Shown in pieces: positions 13,901-25,687 of a DNA stretch of 64,000 nucleotides (within the stretch, counting starts at the first letter, position 1; the number at the start of each line of letters is the position of its first letter). The position numbers were made by a program, and so were the translations under genes. The notes under the pieces are model-generated. The model searched no databases and was not told the DNA's origin. It saw only the letters and a list, made by a program, of their open reading frames with translations. The stretch comes from Aquatica leii (taxonomy: Eukaryota; Arthropoda; Insecta; Coleoptera; Lampyridae), in assembly GCA_035610365.1 (NCBI GenBank), contig CM069435.1:92785389-92849388 (forward strand), given 5' to 3'.

Positions 13901-15350
13901 ACAACATTTTTTAAATCATTAGAAAAACCTGAGGGGTTGATCACCTAGTATATATGGTGTACCGCGATTGGTAAATGTGGTAAATATTGGTAAATACTTA
14001 GTAAATATTTGGTAAGTATTGGTAAATATTTGTGTACCAAAGAAAAACAAATTTTGGGTCCCATTTGGCCGCTAGGACATTGAAGTTTTTTTAGTTAAAA
14101 AAAGCCTTCTATGAAATTAATTTGCAAGTTAAAAACATAACCAAAAAGTACGTTAATATAAAAATAATCGCATATTAAATTGACACTTAGTTTTTTTACC
14201 GCTACGTTAACCTCTGAAATACTTTGAGGTTCATTACAAAAACCTACCCAAAACACTAAGAGAAAGAACACTTACATTGAAAAAATCGCCGAAGACGACG
14301 CATCAATCAAAATCAGCTTTAGGTTGTTCAGCCCCTTAGATTTTGGAACCTTTTTAGTTAAAAAAACAATTTTAAATTACTTGACCGCTTCGATTCTTTA
14401 AACACAGTTAATTCGAAAATAATCGCTAGAAGTGCATTAAAACAAAAAAAAAACTAGTTTTGACCGTCACAGCGATCTACGTTGAAGTTTATTAATAATT
14501 AAAAAAAAATTATTCCAAAAATATTTTTAGTAAAAAAATGACCGCTCATTCTAAAACTTTATGATGTAAATGCGGCTCAGGCACATTGACATTAAAAAAC
14601 ATTATTTGCACTAAAACTAAAACATATACGACACTTTTTGAAGTAAAAAACAATGTAATGCTTTCTGTGATTTTAAAATCACTTATGCGTTTTATTTTGA
14701 CCGCTTTAATTATCATCTTGCTAACACAATCAAACAATTGTTATAGATAAAGACATCACATTAATTTGTAGCCGCAAAACAGTACAAAAATCAAAAGCAT
14801 TTGTTAAACAAAACTACTCAAAATGTTGACCGCTGCAGCAACTTCATTAAATTAATATCAATGTCGGTAGTAAAGAACAATTACCTATGATTTTTTTGAC
14901 AACTATAAATTTTTTTGAATCGTTACCAAGCAAAAATTTAGATTCTGCTTCGATTTTTTAGTGCAAAACAAAACAACCGAAACAAATTCACTAAGATATA
15001 AAAATATATTTGTTAAATAGAAATTTTCGACCGCCAAAGTTCGCTGTCTACAGACGTTTGTTGAACAAAAATATTTACTATTTGATCCTCAGTGAATTTC
15101 AACGCCTGCTAAGACTAAATTCAAAAGTCGCTTTTGATTTTTGAGATTTCATCGTTGACCGCCATATTAAGGACCACGTTGTTTGATTGTCAACAAACTG
15201 CACAGATTGTTAACTAACTTTTAGTTCGGCATGAATGCTCTTTGAACAAACCAACTCTTAAATTAAGTCAAAATCTTTCCAATTGAATGAAACAGAAAAC
15301 ATTTGCCAACGAAAAACATTGGGTTTTGACCGCCAGACCGCTTGCATTTT
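10845..15350 (+). repeat. Degenerate TTGACCGCC tandem array
   Basis: The core TTTTGACCGCY recurs about 25 times in one orientation, roughly every 70-250 bp. Examples start near 10854, 10965, 11042, 11181, 11305, 11396, 11564, 11660, 11791, 11907, 12486, 12608, 12837, 12981, 13186, 13831, 14381, 14457, 14695, 14824, 15154 and 15325. Between cores the sequence is AT-rich and poorly conserved, with recurring AAAAACAATAATCWATGCC. The consistent orientation and core make an old minisatellite-type array the simplest reading. No protein-coding frame runs through it. Confidence 0.85.
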
Positions 15351-15965
15351 ATTATTTAATTTTCGCACTAAAAACAGCGTTCATTGCCCCTTAGATTTTA
15401 CAACAAGTTTTTAAGTTTGAAATCCCAGCGTAATCAAAGTAGTAGCTTTAAAATCAGGATAATAAAGTCTAAGCGTAACTGAAACTAAACGAAAAAGAGA
15501 TATACCATCTTAATCTAATCTAACAAAACCTAATTTGATGTGAAATTCGTATCATTAAGTTGTTTAGGTTTCAATGACGTGCTTATAACCTAATAACCTT
15601 ATAACCTAACCTAAGTTTAGTTAACAAAATCGCGATAGTCGTTTGTTCCGACGTCACTTTAGGTTTCAGTGATCCCAGTAAAACCTGTGGTCTTGTCGAT
15701 AGGTGTGTGCTTTCACTTGACCACAAATATCGATTAATCGTCAGACGTTTGTAACAATCGTATTTTCCGACGGAAAATTAACGCTAATAAACAAATTTTC
15801 CGTTTAAGCGAATTCGATGCGTAAAAGCTTTTTTAATTCGTTGTAAGCAAATACCGGCACCGCGGCCAACGTCGAAAAAGAACTTCAAAGTAATTTTTAA
15901 CTGAAGCAAATAATTAACCACAACACAAAAAAGAATAATTGAGAATCGGGTAGTAATTAATAACA
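11039..15965 (+). repeat. Two-copy segmental tandem duplication
   Basis: Copy 1 runs from about 11039 to 13828 and copy 2 from about 13829 to 15965. Both begin TTTTGACCGCCG followed by CCACTTATACAGATTATG, and both end near TAATTAATAACAGT. Internal landmarks recur in order: CATTGCCCCTTAGATTTTAC (13248 and 15383), GTCGATAGGTGTGTG (13567 and 15694), and CAAATAC(G/C)GGCACCGC (13722 and 15847). Copy 2 lacks the part matching about 11350-12025 and carries a small element at 13929-14040. The copies are visibly diverged, so the duplication is old. Confidence 0.8.
13929..14040. mobile_element. Small terminal-inverted-repeat element, copy 1, one end missing
   Basis: This is a 112-bp insertion relative to the related sequence at 11140-11165. 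It begins CTGAGGGGTTGATCACCTAG and continues with repeated GGTAAATATT blocks, matching the element at 47918-48061. It is flanked by the exact 8-bp direct repeat AGAAAAAC (13921-13928 and 14041-14048). The right terminal inverted repeat seen in the other copy is absent: the sequence stops at GTGTACCAA. It encodes no protein and is a non-autonomous element. An 8-bp target duplication fits hAT-like elements, but the family is not certain. Confidence 0.8.
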
Positions 15966-18239
15966 GTGTTTTCTTTGTATCGAGACGGTTTTCCACAACG
16001 CTCTTGACGTAAATTCGATACTCTGTACCGTTATCTTAAACGATAAAATACAACAAGGCAAAAGCTTCGCGTGATTTCAGATCCCTCCTCATTATGCATT
16101 CCCCAACATTTGGGGGTGGGGGAAAAAAAGAAAAGGGTTTATAAAAAAATTTGCGCAATTGTCGCAGAATGAATTTTTAATTAGGCTGAAGAAATTTTTT
16201 TAAAAGATTGTTAAGTGCCCGAAACTATTAACGATGATCAAAGAGTCCCTTCTATAAGTTATTAAGAAATTTTATTGCGTTGTAAAATGTTATTCAGTCG
16301 TCAATTTAATGGGGGGACGTAAATAAACCTTTAGTCACTTTATAAAAAAAAGTCGCTCTTAATCCTTAAACTATTTTCAGGTTTTTTAGGGTGAGCGTCT
16401 CCGATTTATAAATAAAACTTGCGGTGCAGCAGCGCGGGGGGCATTCGTCAAATTAAAAAAAATTAATTATTTATAATCAATAATTTGTGGCAATGAACTT
16501 AGATATAATTGCGGCTATCGCGAGGATTGTTCGCCGAAGACATTAGAAAAACGGAAGCGGAAACTCTGCTCTTATCAAAATTCTTATCGAACGTTGTCAT
16601 TGTGTTCCACTATGTTTTTTTTTTGTATTTTTTGACAAACGTCGAAGCACACATGCGTGAAACAAATGAATTTTGCATTAACAAATGACTTGCGAACGGA
16701 TGTGTTTAATGGACTATTCTAGTGAAGTTAGGAACGCGTATTGATGAGGGTATTTACATTTTTATTGTACAGCTTTTTAAAAATAACTTTTCTATTACTA
16801 CATTCATGCATATTCAAACGTTTTTCACACAAAGTGTACTTCGAAACAAAAGAAAATCGTAGTAACACGAGCGCTATTTTTAAATTCGTATAACCTTAAG
16901 TTTGTCTGAATGCACCGTCGTGCACAAACCTCGCACAGTGTCAACAAAGTACCGTAAAAACAATAATTTCCATATGTAAAAACAAATAGATGTAATCAAC
17001 ACAAAAAAGAAAGAAACAGATAGAAGCAGGTACATTCAAAATGGATCAAAACCCCTAACATTAAAACTCAAAATTCAATGCAACAAACCAAAAAAACCAC
17101 TGTAAAAGTAAAAAAATCGAAATATTTAAATTAAAGCCAACAAATCACGTGGGCGTGACAGAAAAACAATTGTGATTTTGGCACCGGCAAATAAAAAGAT
17201 TACAATAATAGAAGGATACGAATCCAAAAACAAAATTTAAATTCGAAGTAAAAAGCAACGATCCAAAACTAAAATAATATTTAACAAAATAACCGAAAAA
17301 CCAAAAAAACAATAGGTGCCTAAAAACTTAAAAAAACCAATCGTGAAACAAAGCAACGACCATGGCACTTCTCTTTCCAAAAAAAAAACTTACAACCAAT
17401 TTTTGGTTAAAAAAAATTTACAAACCAGCGTAAATTTATAATCAAGTAACCATGGACTACGTCAACTTTTTTCGACACATTAACACTGTGTTTTCCTGTC
17501 GGAACAACAAAACAAAGTTGGCCATGCTTTCAGATAAAAAAGTTTATTTCGTAGTATTTTTTACATGAAACACTAAAAATAAATTTTTCCTTATTGTTCC
17601 CGTGCCAAAAAACGTATTGACTCACGCTTGCAATAAAACTTAAAGCTCGGGAGGAAAAAAATTATATTTATTTAACCATAAAAACAGATAATTAATTCTT
17701 TCATTAATATCGAATTTCGCGAACGCTTGTTTCTCTGTAAATGTTTAACGATTATTAAGCACAAAAAACGAGGCAACAGAAAAATTGTTTGGCGAAAAAA
17801 GATGGAGCTATTTTTAAAGCGCGGTCGTAGTTTTTTTCCCTTTTTTATTATGATTATTATTGTTATTATTCTTATTTTCCTTTCGTGTAATTAGTTGTTT
17901 CTTTGACCTCTCGGTTTTCGAATTCTTTTGTTTTGTTGCCAATTTTATTTTACCGCCGCCAAATCAAATTAATTTTAACACTTCAAAGTTGATTATCTTT
18001 ACTGTATGTTATGTTGTAAATGGATTACATTCGCGCGATGGTACATATTGCATTCATTAACATTTTGTTACACTAATGTCGTGTTTAATATTGACGCTTG
18101 TTCTTCTTATTTTGTTTCTTTTATTACCTGCCGATGTTGTTTCGATGTTAATATTTTTTTCATCGCTTACCGCGATCTTGTATATATCGATTTATGCACT
18201 TTTTTTAAATCATTTATAAATCGCCAGTTTAAAGCAATT
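15966..18239. other. Non-coding sequence, no gene seen
   Basis: Unique to A-rich sequence. It contains a perfect short inverted repeat CCCCAACATTTGGGG at 16101-16115. The stretch 16960-17420 is very A-rich with many AAAAACCA-like words but no clear unit. Open frames here (for example 17860-18060) have no recognisable domain. Confidence 0.5.
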
Positions 18240-20640
18240 ATTCATAGATGGAGTTTTGTAATTTCGATAGAATGTAGGCAGATTTTTTTTTAATTCGATC
18301 CAATTTTTTTTTCATTTAGTAAAAAGTTAACTTACATAATTACAGAAAACTGTAATTTCGTTTTTATTTACTTCGTTCCGATAAGTCATTGGTTTGTTTA
18401 CTAACCATTACATTTTTATAGTCGTCTACCTCAGATTTAAAACAATTTTGACTAACTTCAGAAACCTTTTTTTGTTTGACTATGATTAACGAATTTGTTA
18501 GAAGTATCGGGGGCCCACTAAGACACCACTAGTATACGTTACGCTTAATCTCTTACTGCAACTGTCAATTTTGTTTCTAATTTACATTTACCCTTATGGT
18601 TTTTTTTCACAAATGATTTACTAAATGTTACATTACAGAAAACTGTAATTACCAAGTATCTCTGTTGTATTGATTACCGTTACAAACTAATGTCGTTTTG
18701 TAGCTCGCACCAAATACGTTCTATGCAAAAAAAGTGTCGATTCACTAAAACTAACAGCTTTTCTTTTAAACAAAATTTGATTTGATAAATCAAAAATCAC
18801 AAAAAAGTTCACGTAATTTGTAAAGGACCCGTCACCTGATATGCGCAGTACACAAAACTGACACGACGTATCCATTCTTGCGAAATGAGGAGTGTGCTGT
18901 GTTGTTTGCAAGTTTTGAAATTTATATTAGTATTAAAGTGTATTTTGTAGACAACTACGCAAGCATCGTCTTTAGAAAGTTATGCAGAAAGGATGCGCCT
19001 ACAGGTCCTTTTCAAATTACGCGAACTCTAATAATGCGTTCATTGTTTGACGTTTATCATTTTTTTTGTTTTTAAACGCTTGAACATTTGGATTTACACA
19101 TAAATTACCAAAAGTTTGTAAGAAATGAGATTTATCGCATTAATAAATTACGATAACAGATTTAAAACAATCGTCCATAGATGGCGCTCTAACAAAAATG
19201 TTGACGTTTGTTTAGAACTGTCTGATTTTGTTACCAAACATTTTACAAAACGTGAATTACAGAAAACTGCAATTTTACTATTTTTTTGAACACTTCGCTT
19301 TTACCATTTTGGTCATATTTTTATTGTACTGACACCAATTACTTTGGGTGAAAATCGATCAAAAAATTATAGAAATATGTAGTGACCGTTGTGTGCAATG
19401 TATGAAATTTATCAAATTTGTAATTAGGATTGTTTCTAAGTGCAACATATTTTTTGAAGCATGGTCCTTAAATATCCATGTCGATAAGACTATAGCTTAT
19501 TTTTACTGAAACTTTCAAATGCCGTCTCGTCCAACTTTTGGAATCAACAAAATATAAATCACAGAAAACTGTAATTTCAATGTTTTTACAAATAGATGGG
19601 GGTTCCAAACGATATTTTTGATAAAAACGTTGTTTATTTAATCTATCCACAAATATTTGACTGCAATATCTAAAAAATATAGAACGGCTATAAACGGAAC
19701 TATTACAAAAAAAAATCAAATTTGCAAAATATACTTTTTGGATCAATCGAACGCTCTAAATTGATTTGAATCAATAAAAATTAAACAATGTCGATTAAAA
19801 TTTACAGAAAACTTTACTATCGATTTTTCAACGCGCATTTGACACATAGATGGCGGTTTGGCCCTGCGTCAGAGTTTAAAGTTTAAATAAGTGAATTTAA
19901 ACACAATTACAATTACGAATGATACAAAATACACAAATAACTTTGTGTTAAGCACTATATATTTGAACAATAACACGTTTAATTCGGAACCATACAAAGT
20001 AAATAAGTTTTATTTTCTTTATATCGCATATAGATGGAGCTGTGAACATTCATGGCGCCTTAGCTTATTTTCGTCAAGTTAAAGCAATAACAACTGTCCA
20101 GTAGTTACCTAACTTTCATAAACTTAAAGATTTTAGCGATATAGTTCCTAAACAAATAAAAAATGACAAAATTGTGAGATTCGCTATTAATTCTTAAACA
20201 CCAATCTACTCAAGTACAAAATATTACAGTATTCTGTATTTTTTTTTAAATTCTGGCATATAATTTTTTTTCTGTTAATAAATACATGTCTCAGTGAGTT
20301 AACATCTAATCAGGTGTCACTATTATTAGGTGTAGTTTTATGGCTACACATAGATGGCGCTTTAAGATTAGAAGTTAAAACACTACTAGCAGTTGAGAAT
20401 TAAATATTACCAAATTTAATTAATATTTGACTTCTGACAGCTTCAGTATTAAAAAATAATTTTTTTACGATTGTTTGTTATGTAAAAATGTTTGTGTACG
20501 TACACCTAGATGGCGCAACAAACAAAAAAAAAGCTGCGTCGTAGAATAATGTTTGTTTTCGCGCATAAAGTAATTAAAATTATTTACAGATATCTGTATC
20601 GTATTAATCACAACCGCGTGTAGATGCCGTGTCGACGACA
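18240..20640 (+). repeat. Array alternating TTACAGAAAACTGTAA palindromes and TAGATGGCGC motifs
   Basis: Two motifs alternate in one orientation through 2.4 kb. The hairpin-forming TTACAG-AAAA-CTGTAA is at 18340-18355 and 18633-18648. Variants lie at 19257-19272, 19561-19575, 19802-19816, 20224-20239 and 20584-20599. The TAGATGGCGCT-like motif is at 18245, 19178, 19593, 19847, 20031, 20351, 20507 and 20621. The rest of each unit is diverged, with spacing about 240-420 bp. The TAGATGGCGC core resembles insect CTCF sites, though it could simply be part of the ancestral repeat. Confidence 0.78.
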
Positions 20641-21535
20641 ATGCAATAAAACGATCCATTCTCATAGGTCAAACGTAACAACGACAATTAAACGATGGTT
20701 CAAACAAGAAAAGAACAGGAAGAACAATTTATGAATTCAAAGAAGAATGTTAACATGCAATAATAAGCACGACCAAGTTGGAAATGTTTGTTATCGCGAT
20801 CAAACAAGATAAGTTTAGAAATATTTGTTACAAATATACGGAATACTTCGAGGATTAATATAAATTATACGTAAAAGGGCAAATACATAAGTAGGCTGTT
20901 AGAACGAACGCATTTCTCATAAATTTACGACTACGTCTTTGATTGTTATTTAGATAAGCTTTATGTGAGTTTTGAGCTAGGCGCACGACGACGACGTCGA
21001 CGATTATTTTTCCACTGTGGGAATTTCGTTTCGGATTGATTTCGGACGTTTGGACACAGTGGAGAGGGTTATTGTCAAATTTTTCTCCATGTTAAATAAT
21101 CCCTGAAAAGTGTGTATGAACCAGTAAAGATCACCGATAATGCTATAAAACCAGTAAAAATCCCCCTAAAGTGATTTATTTCCCGCTTCCTTGTTGATAA
21201 TCGGTTTATACGAACAAGTGTATCTATAACATTGAATTTTCAAGCGCCAGTCTTTACGTAAGTCCTCAAAACGTCGAACGTAAGAAAAACGCAGAGGGGT
21301 CTTTACGTAAAGAAAATTTCCAAAGCCCGAACGCGTTTAATCCTACTTAAGAGCGATGTTTAGGAGTAGAAGAGAAAAAAAACGCCAAAGTTACAACGAA
21401 TTCTCGGAGAAATTAATTTTGATGAAAAGGATTTTATCGATATTTGTTTCTTTTTATAAGGACATCGTCGAAATACAGATGTTAATTTTCTCAAGTGTTA
21501 ATTATGAAATTGCACGCGTTTTTGCCTACCCTTAC
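20641..21535. other. Intron sequence downstream of the exon
   Basis: Unique sequence on the 3' side (minus strand) of the exon at 21536-21670. It begins with the donor at 21530-21535. A CGACGACGTCGACG patch lies near 20988-21003. I looked for the next expected Cut segment (continuing from the AAKDKE end) here and down to position 1 and found none. The plus-strand open frame at 21356-21625 is antisense to the exon and not a gene. Confidence 0.6.
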
Positions 21536-21670
21536 CTCTTTGTCTTTGGCAGCGATTTCGTTCTCAAAATTTGGCTTTTCCATGCTTCCCTCTTTGGTCT
21601 CGCACACTATGTTGTTGCTCGCTAGTTGCTCCTTAAGCGTCGTTACTTCTTTTTCGGCTAGAGTCGCTCT
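21536..21670 (-). CDS. ct: Internal exon of homeobox gene cut (Cut/CUX coiled-coil region)
   Basis: A 45-codon exon in phase 0 at both ends. The acceptor reads TTTTTTCTTGATTTCAG before the first base (AG at 21671-21672), and the donor after the last base is GAG|GTAAGG. The peptide starts RATLAEKEVTTLKEQLA and ends NEIAAKDKE, with no internal stop and heptad-like Leu spacing. From memory of the family, the start matches the Drosophila Cut N-terminal segment RATLAEKEVNTLKEQL and aligns with human CUX1 [20 protein letters not shown]. The end matches Drosophila AAKDKE just before the next helical block. Cut is a nuclear transcription factor with Cut repeats and a homeodomain; this part is the upstream coiled coil. 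In the fly, a long low-complexity stretch separates these two motifs; here it is about 20 residues. No other Cut exon is in the window. A different coiled-coil protein is the main alternative. Confidence 0.78.
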
Positions 21671-22539
21671 CTGAAATCAAGAAAAAATTAACAATTAATC
21701 CTCGTCCATACATCGAGTAATTAAACTAAGGGGCGTGTTCCTAATTCAATTAGAAATCAGCGGCGTTAATAAGGGAAAAACACACAGAATTAACGTGCAA
21801 AGAAAATTAAGCGGTAGTCGAAGTAATTATCATATCAGTTGGTGATTGTTATACGGTATGGTTGAACGTTCGTGGTAAATATAGGCGCACAGTCATTCGT
21901 GTGGAAATTTTGATGGCAGTAAAGATACATATTTATATGTATATATATTTAGTTATTCGACTACAAATTCGACGCTGAAATTGCTCAAAATTATCTAATT
22001 TGTTGTTTCGCGCAAACAAATTTCCTTTAACAAATGGGACTTAAGCACACAAACAAAAAAAAACGCGACCTCGGCGCCCAATTTGTGTAAAAATATGTAA
22101 GTCGATTGTGATCATCATCTATGACGCAAAGTCACTATTTACATTATCGCTCAATCTAGTTATTGTGATAAAGAAATCTAGTTACTTGCAAAACCTTTAA
22201 AAAAAGAAAAAAGAAAAACAAAATATTTGACTGTCTTAGGCAAAGCCAGCTTGACTATCTTTATTAAATCTATACAAACTAAGAACATATGGTACAAAAT
22301 AATAATCAAAAATTTTTGAAATTCTAGCAATCACTTCAAGAAGATTCAGAAACAAACCAAAATCAATATAAGAGCTCATTGAAGGCTCTTTGGCTGATTA
22401 GGCTAAAAAACTAATTTAGAAACCCACAGTATGTTTGTTTACTTTTTTGAAATTGAGTTTGTTCTAAAAAATAAAATTCGTAAACACAAAAACTATAATT
22501 GCGTGTTATGCTTGTTCTGTCCTAATAAAATTTTTTTAA
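21671..22539. other. Intron sequence upstream of the exon
   Basis: Starts (minus strand) with the polypyrimidine tract and AG of the acceptor at 21671-21690. The rest is AT-rich with no exon, RNA gene or element ends seen. It grades into the large array that begins near 22.5 kb. Confidence 0.55.
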
Positions 22540-25500
22540 TTCAGTGAACCTTAAATGTTTTCCCAAAACCAAAACAGATTAATCTAGATTTAAGACCTGA
22601 GGTTTTTGATGCAAAAAACCAAAATTAAAACAGTTTTAGTTGTATGAACAAAATGGTCATGATTTGATTTTTAGAATAACGCAATGTTGATTTTATGAAA
22701 CAATGATCAGGTTTTTTTTTTGAATTTTAATTTGAATAACTCAAAAAAAAATTTTCTTTAAAAACGAAACCACTGCTGATTCAAAACTTTGCAAACTTAC
22801 AAAGTTGCCCTTGCATTTGTTTTTTGAAAACAAAACACAGATCACGGTGATTTTATTATTTGATTGAGAAATCTACGTCGCAGCATATTTGTTTGTGCTT
22901 TACGTGCGTACTAGGATCACATCTTTGTGTTAAAAAAGTTATCTTTATTTTGTATTTTAGTCGATGCTTAGACAAAAGAATTTTACAAAAAAAGAGACTA
23001 TTCAAAGTTGAAAAAGAAGTAGCTCTTTTTAGTTGGAGTACCCACATTTCTTAGATAATCGTTTCTCAACAAAAAGAAACATTGATTCAAAAATGTTTGA
23101 TAATATAATGCTTTAAGTCACTTTTGCTTAATTTTTGAGTGGATAAGCAATTAGTTGGCTAATCAATTGAGATTTTCTAGTTTAGTTAGTGAAATTCTTT
23201 TTGTCAAAATTCTAAAAAGCACAAAGTTGCTGTATTCCTAGCTTGATTCAGAAACCTACTATCGTAGATTTTTAATACAAAAAACAAAAAAAAACAATCC
23301 CAAAGTCACTTTTCTTCAATTTTTAAGTGCTTGAAGTCTTTTGTTTTACTTTTGTATTAGAAAACTAACATCTTGTGCTAAAATTTAAAGAACACAAAGT
23401 TGTTTCTTATTGGTTTTCCGAGTACGTCGAGTTAGCTAAGTATGACTTTCCAGTTTGTTTTACACTCCTACCATCATGAATTTTCAAAACAAGATATGAT
23501 GCCTTTAAAAATACTAAATATTAAGGTACCTTTACTTGATACTTTGATACTGATTTTTTGAGTTTGCTTTTGTTTGAAGAAACTAAGATCTTATATTTGT
23601 TTGGCAAAATTCAAAATTATATATTTAATACGTGGAAATAGCTAACAATGGCTTTCCAGTTTGCTTGATTTTTATCATAAAAAATATAAAAAACACAAAT
23701 ATCTTAAGTTACCTTTGATTGATTTTGAAGTCCTTAAAGTAAACAATTTGTATTTTTTTGTTTTACTCTTGTTTTAGAAAACTAAGATCTTGCATTCCTG
23801 ACCCCAAAATTTAATGATCACAAAGTTGCTTGGGTTTTTTTTTTATTACGTTAAGATACTGCAATTGTTTGCCATAACTCATAAAACAAAACTGCTCGTT
23901 TTTTTTTTAATTTTTTAATAGGTATAGCTATCAATGACTCTCAGGTTTGCTTTAAAGTCCTACTGGATTTTTATTACAAAAAAATGTGACTAATCAAAAC
24001 TACAAAACATGCCTTAATTTAAAATTTTTTGAACAAAGCAATTTACGTTTTTGGTTTTAGCAAACGAGAGTCTTGTATTTTTGTATCAAAACTCAAAAAA
24101 CACAAAGTTGCTCGAGTTTTTTTTTAATACGTCAAAACAGTCGACTATGACTTCCCAGTTTGATTAAGCGAACTAAGATTATTTTCCAAAATTCAAAATT
24201 GATTTATTTAATACGCGAAGATAGCCGACTATGACTTTCCAGTTTGTTTCATAAATCTACTACCATAAATTTTCAAAACAAAAAATTGTAATCAAAATTT
24301 AAAAAAACGAATTCAGAAGACCTGTTAAACAATTGATTTGAATGAGTGTTTGCATTTCCTTTTGTTTTAGCGAGATAAGATCCTGCACTTATTTGTCAAA
24401 ATTCAATAAACAAAAGTGCTCGTTTTTAAAAAAAAAATGTTTAATATGCGAAGATATCGAGCAATAACTCAGTTTGTTTTGAAAACTTACTATCATGAAG
24501 CCTTATTACAAAAAATGTGACTAATCAAAAAAATCCCTTAAGCTTTGCTTGATTTTAAGTTTTTTGATCAAAGTATTTAAGTTTTTTGTTTTAGTAAACG
24601 AAGATCTTGCATTTTTGTGTAAAAATTAAAAAAGTTTGTTTAAATACGTCTAAACAATCGTCTATGACTTTCCAGTTTGTTTAAGCGAACTCGGATCTTT
24701 TTGTTTGCCAAAATTCCAAATTGATTTATTTAATACGTGAAGATAGCCTACGACTTTCCAGTTTGTTTTATAAATCTACTACCATTATGAATTTTCAAAA
24801 CAAAAAATATAAATCAATATTTAAAAAAAAAACGAATGCAGAAGACCTATTAATCAATTTATTTAAATGACTGAAATGAATCGATTTTTGAATGAAGCTT
24901 TATTACAAAAAAATGTGAGTAATCAAAAAAGTGCCTTAAGCTGTATTTGTTTGATTTTAAGTTTTTTGATCAAAGTATTTAAGTTTTTTGTTTTACTTTT
25001 GTTTTCGTGAACAAAGATCTTGCATTTTTGTGTAAAAATTAAAAAACAAAAATTTGCTTGAGTTTTTTTTTAACGTCTAAACAATCGACTATGACTTTCC
25101 AGTTTGTTTAAGCGAACTATTATCTTTTTTTTGCCAAAATTCAAATTTGAGAAGATAGCTAACAATGGTTTTCCAGTTTGTTTTAAAAAGTTACCATTAT
25201 GGAATTTTATCATAAAAATACGACTAGTCAAAAATACAAAAAAAAAAACAAATATCTGAAGTTACCTTTGCTTAATTTTGAAGTCCTTAAACTAAACGAT
25301 TTAATTGAATAAGTTGTTTGTTTTATATTGTTTTAGAAAGCTAAAATCTTGTATGTAAAGAACACAAACTTGCCTGTGTTTTTTGTTTTTGTGTACGCTG
25401 TATAGTCGATTATGACTTTCCAGTTTGTTTTCTAAACCTACTACTATTTTCAAAAAACGCAAAACCAATTTTTTGAAAATGTTTATTACGTAAAGATAGC

Positions 25501-25649
25501 TCAACAATGACTTTCCAGTTTACTTTGCCTTAAATTGCCTTTGCTTGATTTGAAATTATTGAACAAAACAATTTAAGCTTTTTGCTTTACTTTTGTTTTA
25601 GTAAACTGAGATCTTTTACTTTTGTGCCAACATTCAAAGAACATGCATT

Positions 25650-25687
<38 letters not shown>

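Noticed and set aside
13300..15960. Two ~530-bp direct repeats (13.3-13.83 and 15.42-15.96 kb) as a possible LTR pair
   Set aside because: The sequence between them is itself duplicated upstream, so a segmental tandem duplication explains the repeats; no TG..CA ends, primer site or retroviral-type coding sequence is seen.
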